A program made the translations under genes and the position numbers. A stretch of 14,655 nucleotides of DNA. Origin: JBDSKH01 sp050245915. Its GTDB lineage: Bacteria > Actinomycetota > Actinomycetes > Actinomycetales > Microbacteriaceae. Below, in pieces: positions 7,319-14,278 of this stretch. Numbering within the stretch: position 1 is the first letter of the stretch; the number at the start of each line of letters is the position of its first letter. Where the stretch lies: positions 1 to 14,655 of the forward strand of contig JBFWWZ010000055.1 of NCBI GenBank assembly GCA_050245915.1. The letters run 5' to 3'. Below the pieces are notes generated by a model. It saw only the letters and a program-made list of their open reading frames with translations. It made no database searches and had not been told where the DNA came from.

Positions 7319-8854
7319 ATGGCCAACGCCTCCGACGAGACTCCCCAGAAGCCCGCGAACACGGAGAAGCCCGCCGCGAAGAAGCCGGCAACCCCGAAGA
7401 CGGTCGGGCAGCGCCCGGCGACACCGCGCCCGGCGACCCGGCCGAAAGACCCGGATGCCAAGCCGGTGGGCAAGCAGGCGCAGGCCGCCGCCTATGTGGC
7501 CGAGCAGGAGGCCGAGAAGGCCGCCGAGGCAGCCGGCGCCGCGAAACCGCTCGCCCCCACCGCGTCGCCCGCCGCCACCGTCGCCCCGGCCGGTGCCGAC
7601 ACCCCGCGCGCGGTCAAGGTGGAGCACACCCCCGAGTCGGCTCCGAAAGACGTCGCCTCGGCAGCCGCCGAGACGCCGCACACCGTGTTCATGCAGCCGG
7701 TGAAGAAGCGCCCCGGGCCGATCGCGCTCGTGACCATCGGGCTCATCATCGCGACCATCGCGATCGTGCTGATCGCCGCGTACTTCATGCTCGCGCTCGG
7801 CCCGACCCTGACGTTCATCGGCGGCCTGCTCGCCCTCATCCCGCTTGCGATCGTGCTGCTCGGCGTCCGCTGGATCGACCGCTGGGAGCCGGAGCCCCGC
7901 AGCGGCCTGATCTTCGCGTTCCTCTGGGGCGCCGGCGTCTCCGTCCTGCTCGCGCTGGTGGTCGACATCGGCGTCTCCGAGCAGATCGCCGCCGGCGGTG
8001 GCGCCACCAACGGCACGATCTTCGCGCAGACCGTGTTCCAGGCCCCGGTCGTCGAGGAGTTCGCCAAAGGCCTCGGGGTGCTGCTGATCTTCCTCGTCGG
8101 TCGCCGCTTCTTCGACGGGCCCGTCGACGGCATCGTCTACGCCGCCACCGTCGCGGCCGGGTTCGCGTTCACCGAGAACATCCAGTACTTCGGCCTGCAG
8201 ATCGCGGAAGCCGGCGGGTTCGACGGGTCGGTGGGCGAGATCTTCTTCGTCCGCGGCATCCTGTCGCCGTTCGCGCACGTGATGTTCACCGCCATGACCG
8301 GTCTGCTGATCGGTCTCGCCGCACGCCGGGGCAGCATCCTGCTCACCATCGGCGCGTTCTTCGTGGGGCTGATCCCCGCGATCCTGCTGCACATGTTCTG
8401 GAACGGCGCGCTGTTCTTCGTGTACGACTTCTACGGCTACTACCTGATCGTCCAGGTGCCGCTGTTCGGTCTCGCCGTGCTGATGGTGTTCCTGCTGCGA
8501 CGCAGCGAGGCGAAGATGACGCAGCGCCACCTCGCCGAGTACGCCGCCGCCGGCTGGCTCAACGAGCAGGAGGTCGTCTGGCTCGGCACGCCGGCCGGAC
8601 GCCGCCAGGCGCGTTCGTGGGCCCGCAAGCACGGTCTCGGCAAGATCATGAAGGAGTACATCCGCGACGCGACGCACCTCGCGTTCACCCGCAACCGGAT
8701 CGTCTCCGGCCGTGACCGCATCGGATCGCAGAAGGACGAGCAGGTGCTGCTCTACCAGGTGGCGGAGTCCCGTCGCGCCCTCGCCGCATCCACGCCGAAG
8801 CAGGCGGCGGTGCCGGCCGAGCGCGAGAAGGTGGTCGCGCCCCCGGTCGGCTAG
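7319..8854 (+). CDS. PrsW-family intramembrane metalloprotease
   Basis: The 511-residue protein begins with about 125 residues of low-complexity Ala/Pro/Lys/Thr sequence, followed by about eight hydrophobic helices and a soluble tail of about 120 residues. The core shows the PrsW signatures: RWIDRWEPEP, then E246-E247-x-x-K250 (APVVEEFAKG), FAFTEN with E286-N287, H320 (SPFAHVMFTAMTG) and H358 (LLHMFWNG). The two glutamates and the histidines are the conserved residues thought to bind metal in this CPBP-related superfamily. In Bacillus PrsW makes the site-1 cut of an anti-sigma factor; in actinobacteria the substrates are mostly unknown. No sigma/anti-sigma pair lies nearby. ATG 7319 is preferred over the in-frame GTG 7310 because of the hexamer at 7306-7311. 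The long N-terminal extension is unusual and probably a disordered cytoplasmic region. Confidence 0.92.
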   Translation: MANASDETPQKPANTEKPAAKKPATPKTVGQRPATPRPATRPKDPDAKPVGKQAQAAAYVAEQEAEKAAEAAGAAKPLAPTASPAATVAPAGADTPRAVKVEHTPESAPKDVASAAAETPHTVFMQPVKKRPGPIALVTIGLIIATIAIVLIAAYFMLALGPTLTFIGGLLALIPLAIVLLGVRWIDRWEPEPRSGLIFAFLWGAGVSVLLALVVDIGVSEQIAAGGGATNGTIFAQTVFQAPVVEEFAKGLGVLLIFLVGRRFFDGPVDGIVYAATVAAGFAFTENIQYFGLQIAEAGGFDGSVGEIFFVRGILSPFAHVMFTAMTGLLIGLAARRGSILLTIGAFFVGLIPAILLHMFWNGALFFVYDFYGYYLIVQVPLFGLAVLMVFLLRRSEAKMTQRHLAEYAAAGWLNEQEVVWLGTPAGRRQARSWARKHGLGKIMKEYIRDATHLAFTRNRIVSGRDRIGSQKDEQVLLYQVAESRRALAASTPKQAAVPAEREKVVAPPVG

Positions 8855-8909
8855 CGCCCGCGGTGCTCTTGACGCGAACGCGCGACAGGTGCACCCTGGA
8901 AGCAGATCA

Positions 8910-8989
8910 ACTCATCGCCCAGAAGAGTCGGAGCCAATGGCCCGCCACTGGGCGATGAGTCTGTTAGGCGATGAGTCTGTCCGGGCCAT
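8910..8989. repeat. Nested inverted repeats upstream of the quinone oxidoreductase gene
   Basis: ACTCATCGCCCAG (8910-8922) is perfectly inverted as CTGGGCGATGAGT (8948-8960), a 13-bp stem with a 25-nt loop. A second, interlocking pair is ATGGCCCG (8937-8944) and CGGGCCAT (8982-8989), 8 bp. The two stems cannot form together. No T-run follows, so a standard intrinsic terminator is not supported, although a termination role for the preceding gene cannot be excluded. The 3' edge ends 30 bp before the proposed transcription start at 9020, which fits an operator or activator array. Confidence 0.7.
8951..8980 (+). repeat. Two tandem 14-bp direct repeats, period 16
   Basis: GGCGATGAGTCTGT occurs at 8951-8964 and 8967-8980, separated by TA, without a mismatch. 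The first 10 bases (GGCGATGAGT) occur a third time, inverted, at 8910-8919. Three copies of one decamer in 70 bp, just upstream of a promoter, look like repeated binding sites for a regulator. The identity of that regulator is unknown. Confidence 0.7.
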
Positions 8990-9006
8990 GCTGGGGCGAC
9001 GAGCCC

Positions 9007-9012
9007 TAACCT
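9007..9012 (+). promoter_or_regulatory. Putative leaderless -10 (TAACCT) for the quinone oxidoreductase gene
   Basis: TAACCT fits TANNNT and is followed by 7 nt and the ATG at 9020, with no Shine-Dalgarno sequence. The repeat array (8910-8989) covers about -110 to -31 relative to this start, including the -35 zone. Confidence 0.5.
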
Positions 9013-9019
9013 GGGTCAC

Positions 9020-9931
9020 ATGAACCGCGTCGTCGTCTTCTCCGAATTCGGGGGGCCGGAAGTTCTCCGCGTCGAGGAGGCACCGGTCGACGAGCCGGGG
9101 CGGGGCCAGGTGCGCGTCCGGATGGCGTACGCCGGCATCAACCCCGTCGACTACAAGATCCGGCGTGGGGGCAGCCAGTACGACACGCGGCTTCCCTCGC
9201 GCATCGGCCGCGAACTGTCGGGGTGGGTGGAGTCGACGGGCGACGGGGTGCAGCATCTCGCAGCCGGGGATGCCGTCTTCGGCAGCATCCCGGTCGGGGC
9301 GCTCGCCGACACCGTGCTCGCCGATGAGACGCACCTGGCGTTCGTGCCCGACGAGCTGCCCCTGGATGTCGCGGGCGGCCTGGCGCTGGCCGGCCAGACA
9401 GCGTGGGATGCCCTCGCCTCGCAGGGGGTGCAGGCCGGCAACACGATCGTGGTGAGCGCCGCCGCGGGAGGCGTGGGCGGCATCCTGTCGCAGCTGGCGG
9501 TGCATGCCGGTGCCCGCGTGATCGGCTCGGCCTCGCCCGCGAATCACGCGTGGCTGCGGTCGCGCGGCATCGAGCCGGTCGAGTACGGCGCGGGCCTGGT
9601 GGATGCCGTGCGCGCCCTCACCGACACGGCGCCGACGGCGGCGTTCGACCTGCACGGCGCCGAGTCGGTGCAGCAGTTCCTGGAGCTGGGGATTCCGCCG
9701 GAACGGATCAACTCGAACGCGATGGGGGGCGCGGTGCCTCCGGGCGTGCGGCACGTCGGTCGCGGCGGTCCGAGCCCCGACACGCTGGGAACCCTGGCGG
9801 CGATGGTCGTCGACGGGGCGGTGGAGATCCCGATCGCGGCCCGCTACCCGCTGGAACGGGTCGCGGAGGCGTTCGCGTTCCTCGAGGGCGGGCATCTGCG
9901 CGGCAAGGTGGTCGTCGGAGGGCAGGAGTAG
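9020..9931 (+). CDS. Zinc-independent NADP-dependent quinone oxidoreductase (MDR family)
   Basis: This 303-residue protein is full length for the QOR/zeta-crystallin branch of medium-chain reductases. The GroES-like domain contains AGINPVDYKIRRG (residues about 34-46) and the catalytic-domain loop GRELSGWVESTGDGV. The Rossmann domain has the NADPH loop SAAAGGVG at residues 146-153, followed by LSQLAVHAGARVIGSAS. The C-terminal ERVAEAFAFLEGGHLRGKVVV is the usual closing element. Zinc-binding cysteines are absent. Expected reaction: NADPH-dependent reduction of quinones or activated alkenes/carbonyls in the cytoplasm; the physiological substrate is unknown. The upstream repeats suggest regulated expression. 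The NTF2-like gene follows after 9 nt and is probably co-transcribed. Confidence 0.92.
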   Translation: MNRVVVFSEFGGPEVLRVEEAPVDEPGRGQVRVRMAYAGINPVDYKIRRGGSQYDTRLPSRIGRELSGWVESTGDGVQHLAAGDAVFGSIPVGALADTVLADETHLAFVPDELPLDVAGGLALAGQTAWDALASQGVQAGNTIVVSAAAGGVGGILSQLAVHAGARVIGSASPANHAWLRSRGIEPVEYGAGLVDAVRALTDTAPTAAFDLHGAESVQQFLELGIPPERINSNAMGGAVPPGVRHVGRGGPSPDTLGTLAAMVVDGAVEIPIAARYPLERVAEAFAFLEGGHLRGKVVVGGQE

Positions 9932-9940
9932 AACGGGAAC

Positions 9941-10309
9941 ATGACCGACGAGACCACTGTCACCGCCTGGATGACCGCCTACCTGACGGCATGGGATTCG
10001 AACGAACCCGACGACATCCGCGCCCTGTTCACCGATGACGCGCAGTACCTGACGGCGCCGTTCGAGCCGGCGCGCGTGGGCGTCGATGCGATCGTCGACG
10101 GCTGGCTCGACGACCGGGATGAGCCGGGCGATCACACGTTCACCTGGTCGATCCTCGGCATCGACGGCGATGTCGCGTTCGTCGAAGGGGACACCCAGTA
10201 CCTGGGCGGCGACGACGGGGAACGCGCCTACGCGAACCTCTGGGTGATCCGGTTCGCCGGCGACGGTCGCGCGAGCTCGTTCACCGAGTGGTACATGCGC
10301 AAGCCTTAG
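9941..10309 (+). CDS. NTF2-like (SnoaL/DUF4440-type) protein
   Basis: The 122-residue protein has the cone-shaped NTF2-like pattern. Helical VTAWMTAYLTAWDSNEPDDIRALFTDDAQYLTAPFEPARVGVDAIVDGWLDD is followed by beta strands ending in YANLWVIRFAGDGRASSFTEWYMRKP. Such folds serve as small-molecule isomerases, cyclases or hydroxylase partners, or as ligand-binding proteins. No residue seen here fixes the activity. It follows the quinone oxidoreductase by 9 nt and probably shares its transcript. The upstream stop codon begins a TAGAAC hexamer (9929-9934), 6 nt before the ATG, a weak -10 candidate. Its stop codon (10307-10309) overlaps the stop of the convergent MarP-like gene, leaving no room for a terminator between them. 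Confidence 0.8.
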   Translation: MTDETTVTAWMTAYLTAWDSNEPDDIRALFTDDAQYLTAPFEPARVGVDAIVDGWLDDRDEPGDHTFTWSILGIDGDVAFVEGDTQYLGGDDGERAYANLWVIRFAGDGRASSFTEWYMRKP

Positions 10310-11493
10310 CCGCGGATGCAGCTGCCGGGCTGGATCGCCGTGGTGAGGGTCGGGGCCACTTCGGCGACGGGACCCAGTTCGGTGTTCGTCATCGCGTAGC
10401 CGAGGGTGTCGTCCGATGCGCTACGGGCGAAGATCACGCCGGCGACCCGGCCGTCGGGGGTGATCAGCGGGCCACCCGAGTTGCCGGGGTTCACCTGGGC
10501 GGCCAGCGAGTACACCTCGCGCGGGGAGGTGCCGGTTCCGTAGATGTCGGCGAGCTGCTCGGTCGACACGGCGAGCACGCGCGCGGGGCCGGTGGTGAAC
10601 GGCCCGCCGTACGGGTAGCCGTCGACGACGGCGTCGTCACCCACCGCGAGCGGGCCCGACAGGGTGAGCGGTGCGACATCCAGGCCTTGAACGGCGATGA
10701 CGGCGAGGTCGACGTCGGGGTCGAAGTAGACGACGCGGCCGTCGAGCGCCTGGCCGTTGGGTGCCTCGACGACGGGTTCGGCGACGCCGGCGACGACGTG
10801 GGCGTTGGTGACGATGCGGTCGGTGGCGACGACGAACCCGCTGCCCGACTGGCTCTGGCCGCAGGCGTAGGCGTTGCCGTTGATCCGCACCACGGATTGG
10901 GCGGCGACCGCGAGGGCGTCGGTGCCGGTGTCGACGTCGGGGACGCCGGGGGAGTCGGCGATGCCGCCGAGGGCTTCGCCGATGCTGGGGAGGCCTTCGT
11001 CGAGGACGAAGGAGCGCAGCTGGGCGAGCCCGGCATCCACCGGTGCGGGGGTGAGGGTCTCGATGCTGCGCACCACCCACGATCCGGAGATCGCGGTGGA
11101 CAGGAAGGGGATGCCGAGCGCGCCGACGCTTCCGGCGATCAGCACGGTCACCAGCGCCGACGCGATCACGTTGGCGAGGGCGCCGAGCACGCGATCCACG
11201 CCGCTGAGCGGTGTCTCGTCGAGCCGCCCGCGGATGGCCCGGCCGAGCGCGTTACCTGCCGCGTGCCCGCCGAGGAGCAGCGCGATCGCGACACTGACGG
11301 TGATGGCGGTGCGCCAGAACGGTTCGGGGATGATCTGCGCGATCAGTGGGATGGCGAAGAACGCGACCACCCCGCCGGCGACGATGCCGAGGATCGTGGA
11401 GAGGCTGCGCACCAGCCCGTTGCGCCAGCCTTCGCCGAGGTAGACCAGCAGCAGCAGGATCAGCAGCACGTCGAGCAGGCGGGCGGCGATCAT
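10306..11493 (-). CDS. MarP-like membrane-anchored periplasmic serine protease (CvpA domain + trypsin-like domain)
   Basis: Residues 1-160 of the 395-residue protein form a CvpA-like region of four transmembrane helices (LLDVLLILLLLVYLGEGWRNGLVRSLSTILG at the start). The rest is a chymotrypsin-fold domain with the triad H232 (TNAHVV), D262 (DVDLAVI) and S339 (GNSGGPL). C211 and C392 sit where the MarP disulfide of Mycobacterium tuberculosis Rv3671c (C214-C395) sits. Triad spacing and length also match that protein closely. MarP lies in the periplasm and is needed for acid and oxidative stress resistance, acting on the peptidoglycan hydrolase RipA in mycobacteria. The same role here is inferred. 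The ATG at 11493 follows the upstream gene's stop by 16 nt on the same strand, so the two are probably an operon. Confidence 0.93.
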   Translation of the reverse strand: MIAARLLDVLLILLLLVYLGEGWRNGLVRSLSTILGIVAGGVVAFFAIPLIAQIIPEPFWRTAITVSVAIALLLGGHAAGNALGRAIRGRLDETPLSGVDRVLGALANVIASALVTVLIAGSVGALGIPFLSTAISGSWVVRSIETLTPAPVDAGLAQLRSFVLDEGLPSIGEALGGIADSPGVPDVDTGTDALAVAAQSVVRINGNAYACGQSQSGSGFVVATDRIVTNAHVVAGVAEPVVEAPNGQALDGRVVYFDPDVDLAVIAVQGLDVAPLTLSGPLAVGDDAVVDGYPYGGPFTTGPARVLAVSTEQLADIYGTGTSPREVYSLAAQVNPGNSGGPLITPDGRVAGVIFARSASDDTLGYAMTNTELGPVAEVAPTLTTAIQPGSCIRG

Positions 11494-11509
11494 GGTGCTG
11501 CCCAGTCTC

Positions 11510-12313
11510 TCAGATCAGGAATACCACGACCGCGACGATCACCCCGATCGTGGCGACGAGAACACCGAGCATGAGCGCGAACCCGAGGATCAGGCTGGCT
11601 TTGTTGCGGGTGCCGAAGAAGCCCAGCCGCAGGCGCCGCGCGTTCTGCCCGGCCGGGTTGGCATCCCGGTACCTGCCGGTCTGTCGCAGGGTCTTGGCGC
11701 CCACCACCGACCGGATGCGGTCGAGCCGCTCCCAGAGGACGGCGGACGAGAGGTCCCACCCGTTGCGCGCGTAGACGAACACGGTGTCGTCGGCGATCTC
11801 GACGTCGAAGTCACCGGTCTCGTCGATGAGCAGCCCCATGAGGTCGGGGGTGAACACGTACCGCGCATCGGTCTCATAGCCCTTGGGCCCGTACAGGATG
11901 AAGTGGCTGTCGAAGTCGCCTTCGAGGCTGATGGTCTGACCGCCGGCGATCGGCATGATGATGCTCGACAGCGGTCCGCCGTCGTTGCGCCGGGAGTCGA
12001 GTACGTACTGGGGCAGCGACGCCTGGAGTTTGATGGCCATGTACCCGAGCGTGGCGATCTCGTTGGTCTCGAAGCTCATGGAGACGGCGCCGCCGGTTCC
12101 CTGCCACGCCTGGCCTCCGCCGATCTTGCCGCTGACGATCCCCACTTCGGTCGCCGGACCGGCGCCGCTGCGGAACACGTCGGCGACCGTCGCGTCGAGC
12201 AGGTATTCGAAGGTGCTGCCGCTGTAGCCGGGCGCGGGTGCGGAGCCGACGTAGGTCCAGCCGTTGGCGCTCGCGAATGCCGCCTTGTCGGGGAGGGCGC
12301 TGGTGTCGAGCAT
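11510..12313 (-). CDS. Conserved-looking protein with C-terminal membrane anchor, function unknown
   Basis: I recognise no named domain with confidence. The protein has 267 residues, and an N-terminal FASANGWTYVGSAPAPGYSGSTFEYLLD begins right after the start. A central beta-rich region carries GYMAIKLQASLPQYVLDSRRNDGG, ISLEGDFDSHFILYGPKGYETDARYVFTPDLMGLLIDETGDFDVEIADDTVFVYA. The last 30 residues (about 238-267) are one long hydrophobic stretch ending at the stop, either one helix or a tight hairpin. The YVFTPDLM-LLIDE-GDFDVEI pattern feels like a family shared among actinobacteria, but that is recall, not a search. The long soluble part is probably cytoplasmic, since no signal peptide is present. 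ATG 12313 has CATAGT 6 nt upstream. Sharing a transcript with the MarP-like gene suggests an envelope role. Confidence 0.75.
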   Translation of the reverse strand: MLDTSALPDKAAFASANGWTYVGSAPAPGYSGSTFEYLLDATVADVFRSGAGPATEVGIVSGKIGGGQAWQGTGGAVSMSFETNEIATLGYMAIKLQASLPQYVLDSRRNDGGPLSSIIMPIAGGQTISLEGDFDSHFILYGPKGYETDARYVFTPDLMGLLIDETGDFDVEIADDTVFVYARNGWDLSSAVLWERLDRIRSVVGAKTLRQTGRYRDANPAGQNARRLRLGFFGTRNKASLILGFALMLGVLVATIGVIVAVVVFLI

Positions 12314-12350
12314 GCACTCACTATGGAGCACCGTCGGGGACAATGGACGG
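12314..12350. promoter_or_regulatory. 37-bp divergent intergenic region with two back-to-back leaderless promoters
   Basis: For the minus gene, CATAGT (plus-strand 12320-12325) is followed by 6 nt and ATG 12313. For the VanZ-family gene, GACAAT (12339-12344) is followed by 6 nt and ATG 12351. Both hexamers keep the A at position 2 and T at position 6 but lack the first T of TANNNT. The two promoter footprints must overlap, so both genes may compete for or share one polymerase site. Confidence 0.45.
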
Positions 12351-12806
12351 ATGTTCCGCCACCACCCCCTGCTCAGCGTGGTGACGTTCTTGTACCTCGG
12401 GGTGGTCGGGTTCATCACGCTCGGCCCGCAGCCTCTGGATGAGGGCACCGATTCGCTGGTGTGGCGCCTGCTGGGGTTCTTCTCCCGGTTCGAGTCGCTC
12501 GCCTGGCTGACGTACTCGGTGCTGGAGTTCTTGGCGAATGTGGCGATGTTCGTGCCGGTGGGACTGTTCTTCCTGCTGTTGCTGGGGCGGCGTCGCTGGT
12601 GGCTCGCGATCGTGCTCGGGGTGGTGCTCACCTGTGCGATCGAGTTCGCGCAGGTGTTCCTGCCGGGCCGGGTCAGCGACCCGCGCGACATCGTGGCCAA
12701 CTCGACCGGCGCCCTCATCGGGGTGGTGGCGGCGCTGGTGGTCACCTGGCCGGCAGCGGTCCGCCGGGCCCGCGAGCGGCGGCGGATGCAGGCGCGCGCC
12801 GCGTAG
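12351..12806 (+). CDS. VanZ-family membrane protein
   Basis: This 151-residue protein has four hydrophobic segments (about residues 9-25, 56-78, 83-101 and 113-133). VanZ-like marks are LEFLANVAMFVPVGLFFLLLL, CAIEFAQVFLPGRVSDPRDIVANSTGALIG: the Glu-Phe-x-Gln pair and the D-x-x-D-x-x-x-N-x-x-G element near the last helix. VanZ of Enterococcus gives low-level teicoplanin resistance; chromosomal homologues in actinobacteria are common and mostly uncharacterised, so resistance should not be assumed. The C-terminus is Arg-rich and cytoplasmic. The ATG at 12351 leaves no leader. It converges on the DUF222/HNH gene across a 40-bp gap in which I see no clear terminator, only a TAGGCGC repeated at 12804 and 12833. 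Confidence 0.85.
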   Translation: MFRHHPLLSVVTFLYLGVVGFITLGPQPLDEGTDSLVWRLLGFFSRFESLAWLTYSVLEFLANVAMFVPVGLFFLLLLGRRRWWLAIVLGVVLTCAIEFAQVFLPGRVSDPRDIVANSTGALIGVVAALVVTWPAAVRRARERRRMQARAA

Positions 12807-12846
12807 GCGCCCGTCGCATCGGCACGCTGCAATAGGCGCTCAAGGT

Positions 12847-14136
12847 TCACGCGACCAGCGCCACGCGCGGTCGGCCCATGCGCCGCCACGTCTGCTGGAG
12901 GTCGAGCCGGTACGGCGCACGCAGATGCGGCAGCCCGTCGAACATGCGGATCTCGAATTCGCCCTCGTGCACCAGGTGATGATGGAACGCGCACAAGAGC
13001 ACTCCGTTGTCGACATCTGTCGGGCCGTCGTGTGACCACGGGATCACGTGGTGCGCGTGCGTCCAGGGCGGGGGTGCCGTGCATTCGGGCCAGGCGCATC
13101 CACCGTCTCTCACGGCCAGCGCCTTGCGTTGCGCGGAGGTGAAGTACCGTTCCCGTCGCCCGAGGGCGAGCGGCTGCCCCAGCGGACCGACCAGCACCTT
13201 CTGGATGCCGGCCTCGCATGCGAGGGTCGCGGCGCCGACGGCGGAGATCGGCTCGGTCACGTCGCTGATCCAGGCGGTGCCCTGACCGCGCTCGAGCACG
13301 TCCTGCCGGACGACAACCATCACGTTCGCCGCGCTGCTCAGAGGAGTGCCGGAGAGCGCCTCGGCGCGCACGCCGGCCTGCAGCAGACCCATGACGACAT
13401 CGAACGAACGCTGCTCGCGCGTGCGCGGGTCGGGAACCTCGGGCTCGGGGACCACATCCTCGGCGAGGAACCGCGGCTGCACCTTGGGAGCGGTGCGCGC
13501 GCCGAGCCAGGTTCGCAGCTCTGCGGCCGACACCGGGTCTGCCTCGCCCCAGAACGGCGTCATGCCGTTCGCCTGCTCGCGCCCGATCACGAACCGCCGG
13601 CTCTGACGCAGCTCGCTCTCGGTCGGTGCAGCGCCGTCGGCATCGAGTGCTGCCCGCCACGCACGCGCCTGGACGGCGATCAGGTCGGCGGACTTCGTGA
13701 GACCCTGCTCGACCAACTCGCGCTCGGCTGCTCGCAGCCCTTCGATCGGTGCGCGCCGCTCGGCGGCACCGAGGTTGCGCACGATGGCGAGTGCGGCATC
13801 CACCCCCAGGTCGCCCGCATCGAGGGCCCGTGCGACCAGGTCGAACCGCGCGGGCATCGCCTCGCCGACCAGCGAGAGCCGGGGCGCGGTGTCGGCGGCG
13901 AGGCGGATGCGGCGGGCGGCCTCGACGCTCGACACGCGAGTCAGCCGCTCGAGCAGCTGGGCCGCGGATGCCGCGCCGTGACGCCGCGCCAGCGACTCGG
14001 AGCCGAGCTCGGGCCGGGAGCGCCGCGCGAGCTCGCCCGCGAGGCGCACGGACTCTGCGTCTGCCCGCCGCCGCTCGCCCTCGGCCGCAGCGATGCGCGC
14101 CACCAGTTCGGCGTCGCTCAGCTCGCTGCTACTCAT
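12847..14136 (-). CDS. DUF222 / HNH endonuclease-domain protein (13E12-type)
   Basis: The 429-residue protein has an N-terminal helical DUF222 region (about residues 1-330, rich in Ala, Arg and Glu) and a C-terminal HNH domain at about 347-394. The HNH domain shows C347-x4-C (CAWPEC), A-H362-H363-V-I-P-W, N377 in DVDNG, and C-x-x-H-H near 382-387, so the metal site looks intact. This architecture is the actinobacterial 13E12 family, present in many copies per genome, sometimes inside repeats. Whether members cut DNA, and why, is largely unknown. The length is typical and nothing is truncated. ATG 14136 has GAATGT 6 nt upstream. No terminal inverted repeats or target duplications were found around it, so I do not call it part of a mobile element. 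Confidence 0.92.
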   Translation of the reverse strand: MSSSELSDAELVARIAAAEGERRRADAESVRLAGELARRSRPELGSESLARRHGAASAAQLLERLTRVSSVEAARRIRLAADTAPRLSLVGEAMPARFDLVARALDAGDLGVDAALAIVRNLGAAERRAPIEGLRAAERELVEQGLTKSADLIAVQARAWRAALDADGAAPTESELRQSRRFVIGREQANGMTPFWGEADPVSAAELRTWLGARTAPKVQPRFLAEDVVPEPEVPDPRTREQRSFDVVMGLLQAGVRAEALSGTPLSSAANVMVVVRQDVLERGQGTAWISDVTEPISAVGAATLACEAGIQKVLVGPLGQPLALGRRERYFTSAQRKALAVRDGGCAWPECTAPPPWTHAHHVIPWSHDGPTDVDNGVLLCAFHHHLVHEGEFEIRMFDGLPHLRAPYRLDLQQTWRRMGRPRVALVA

Positions 14137-14142
14137 AGATAT

Positions 14143-14148
14143 ACATTC
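14143..14148 (-). promoter_or_regulatory. Putative leaderless -10 (GAATGT) for the DUF222/HNH gene
   Basis: On the minus strand GAATGT is followed by 6 nt (ATATCT) and the ATG at 14136. The local AT-richness (14137-14149) stands out in this GC-rich window, as expected for a promoter melting region. The neighbouring TATATC is a possible alternative hexamer, but it would place the start inside the gene. Confidence 0.4.
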
Positions 14149-14164
14149 TCAGAGGCCACCGACA

Positions 14165-14195
14165 TTCGTGACCACCTCTCACGAACCCGGTGAGA
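14165..14195. repeat. Two overlapping small inverted repeats between divergent genes
   Basis: TTCGTGA (14165-14171) pairs perfectly with TCACGAA (14179-14185) across 7 nt. TCTCAC (14177-14182) pairs with GTGAGA (14190-14195) across 7 nt. They share bases, so only one hairpin can form. A further pair, TGGCTG (14243-14248) and CAGCCA (14259-14264), lies nearer the transporter gene. Together they occupy the 149-bp gap between the DUF222/HNH and EamA genes. They are operator-like but short enough to arise by chance. Confidence 0.4.
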
Positions 14196-14272
14196 ACCCC
14201 GCCGGCGCCACAGCCGGGGAGGAGAAGCCACCCGGCATCCATTGGCTGTCGGTCGATGCAGCCAGCGCCTGC

Positions 14273-14278
14273 CAGGCT
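14273..14278 (+). promoter_or_regulatory. Putative leaderless -10 (CAGGCT) for the EamA transporter
   Basis: CAGGCT differs from TANNNT only at the first base and is followed by 7 nt and the ATG at 14286. No Shine-Dalgarno sequence is present. A 6-bp inverted repeat with a 10-nt spacer (14243-14264) lies at about -43 to -22, where a regulator could bind. Confidence 0.35.

Noticed and set aside
10288..11574. A 428-codon plus-strand frame antisense to the MarP-like gene
   Set aside because: The composition is Gly/Asp/Glu/Arg-rich without domains, and the opposite strand encodes an intact protease with triad and disulfide cysteines.
12351..12806. A glycopeptide resistance locus based on the VanZ-family gene
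   Set aside because: No vanHAX, vanRS or other resistance genes are nearby, and VanZ-like proteins are widespread in susceptible actinobacteria.
12804..12840. A TAGGCGC direct repeat between the VanZ and HNH genes as a terminator
   Set aside because: It is a 7-bp direct, not inverted, repeat with no T-run; a stable hairpin is not evident.
11510..13660. A 716-codon minus-strand frame joining the unknown membrane-anchored protein to sequence under the VanZ and HNH genes
   Set aside because: The N-terminal two-thirds is out of frame with the clear HNH gene and antisense to the VanZ-family gene. The real start at 12313 has a promoter-like hexamer.
12847..14136. The DUF222/HNH gene as a homing endonuclease or mobile-element core
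   Set aside because: No intron or intein host, terminal repeats or target duplication is visible; the family is a normal multicopy chromosomal gene in actinobacteria.
14138..14151. A 12-of-14 match between the HNH upstream sequence (minus strand) and the palindrome region at 3239-3252
   Set aside because: The HNH site lacks the second palindrome arm, and two sites of this length can match by chance.
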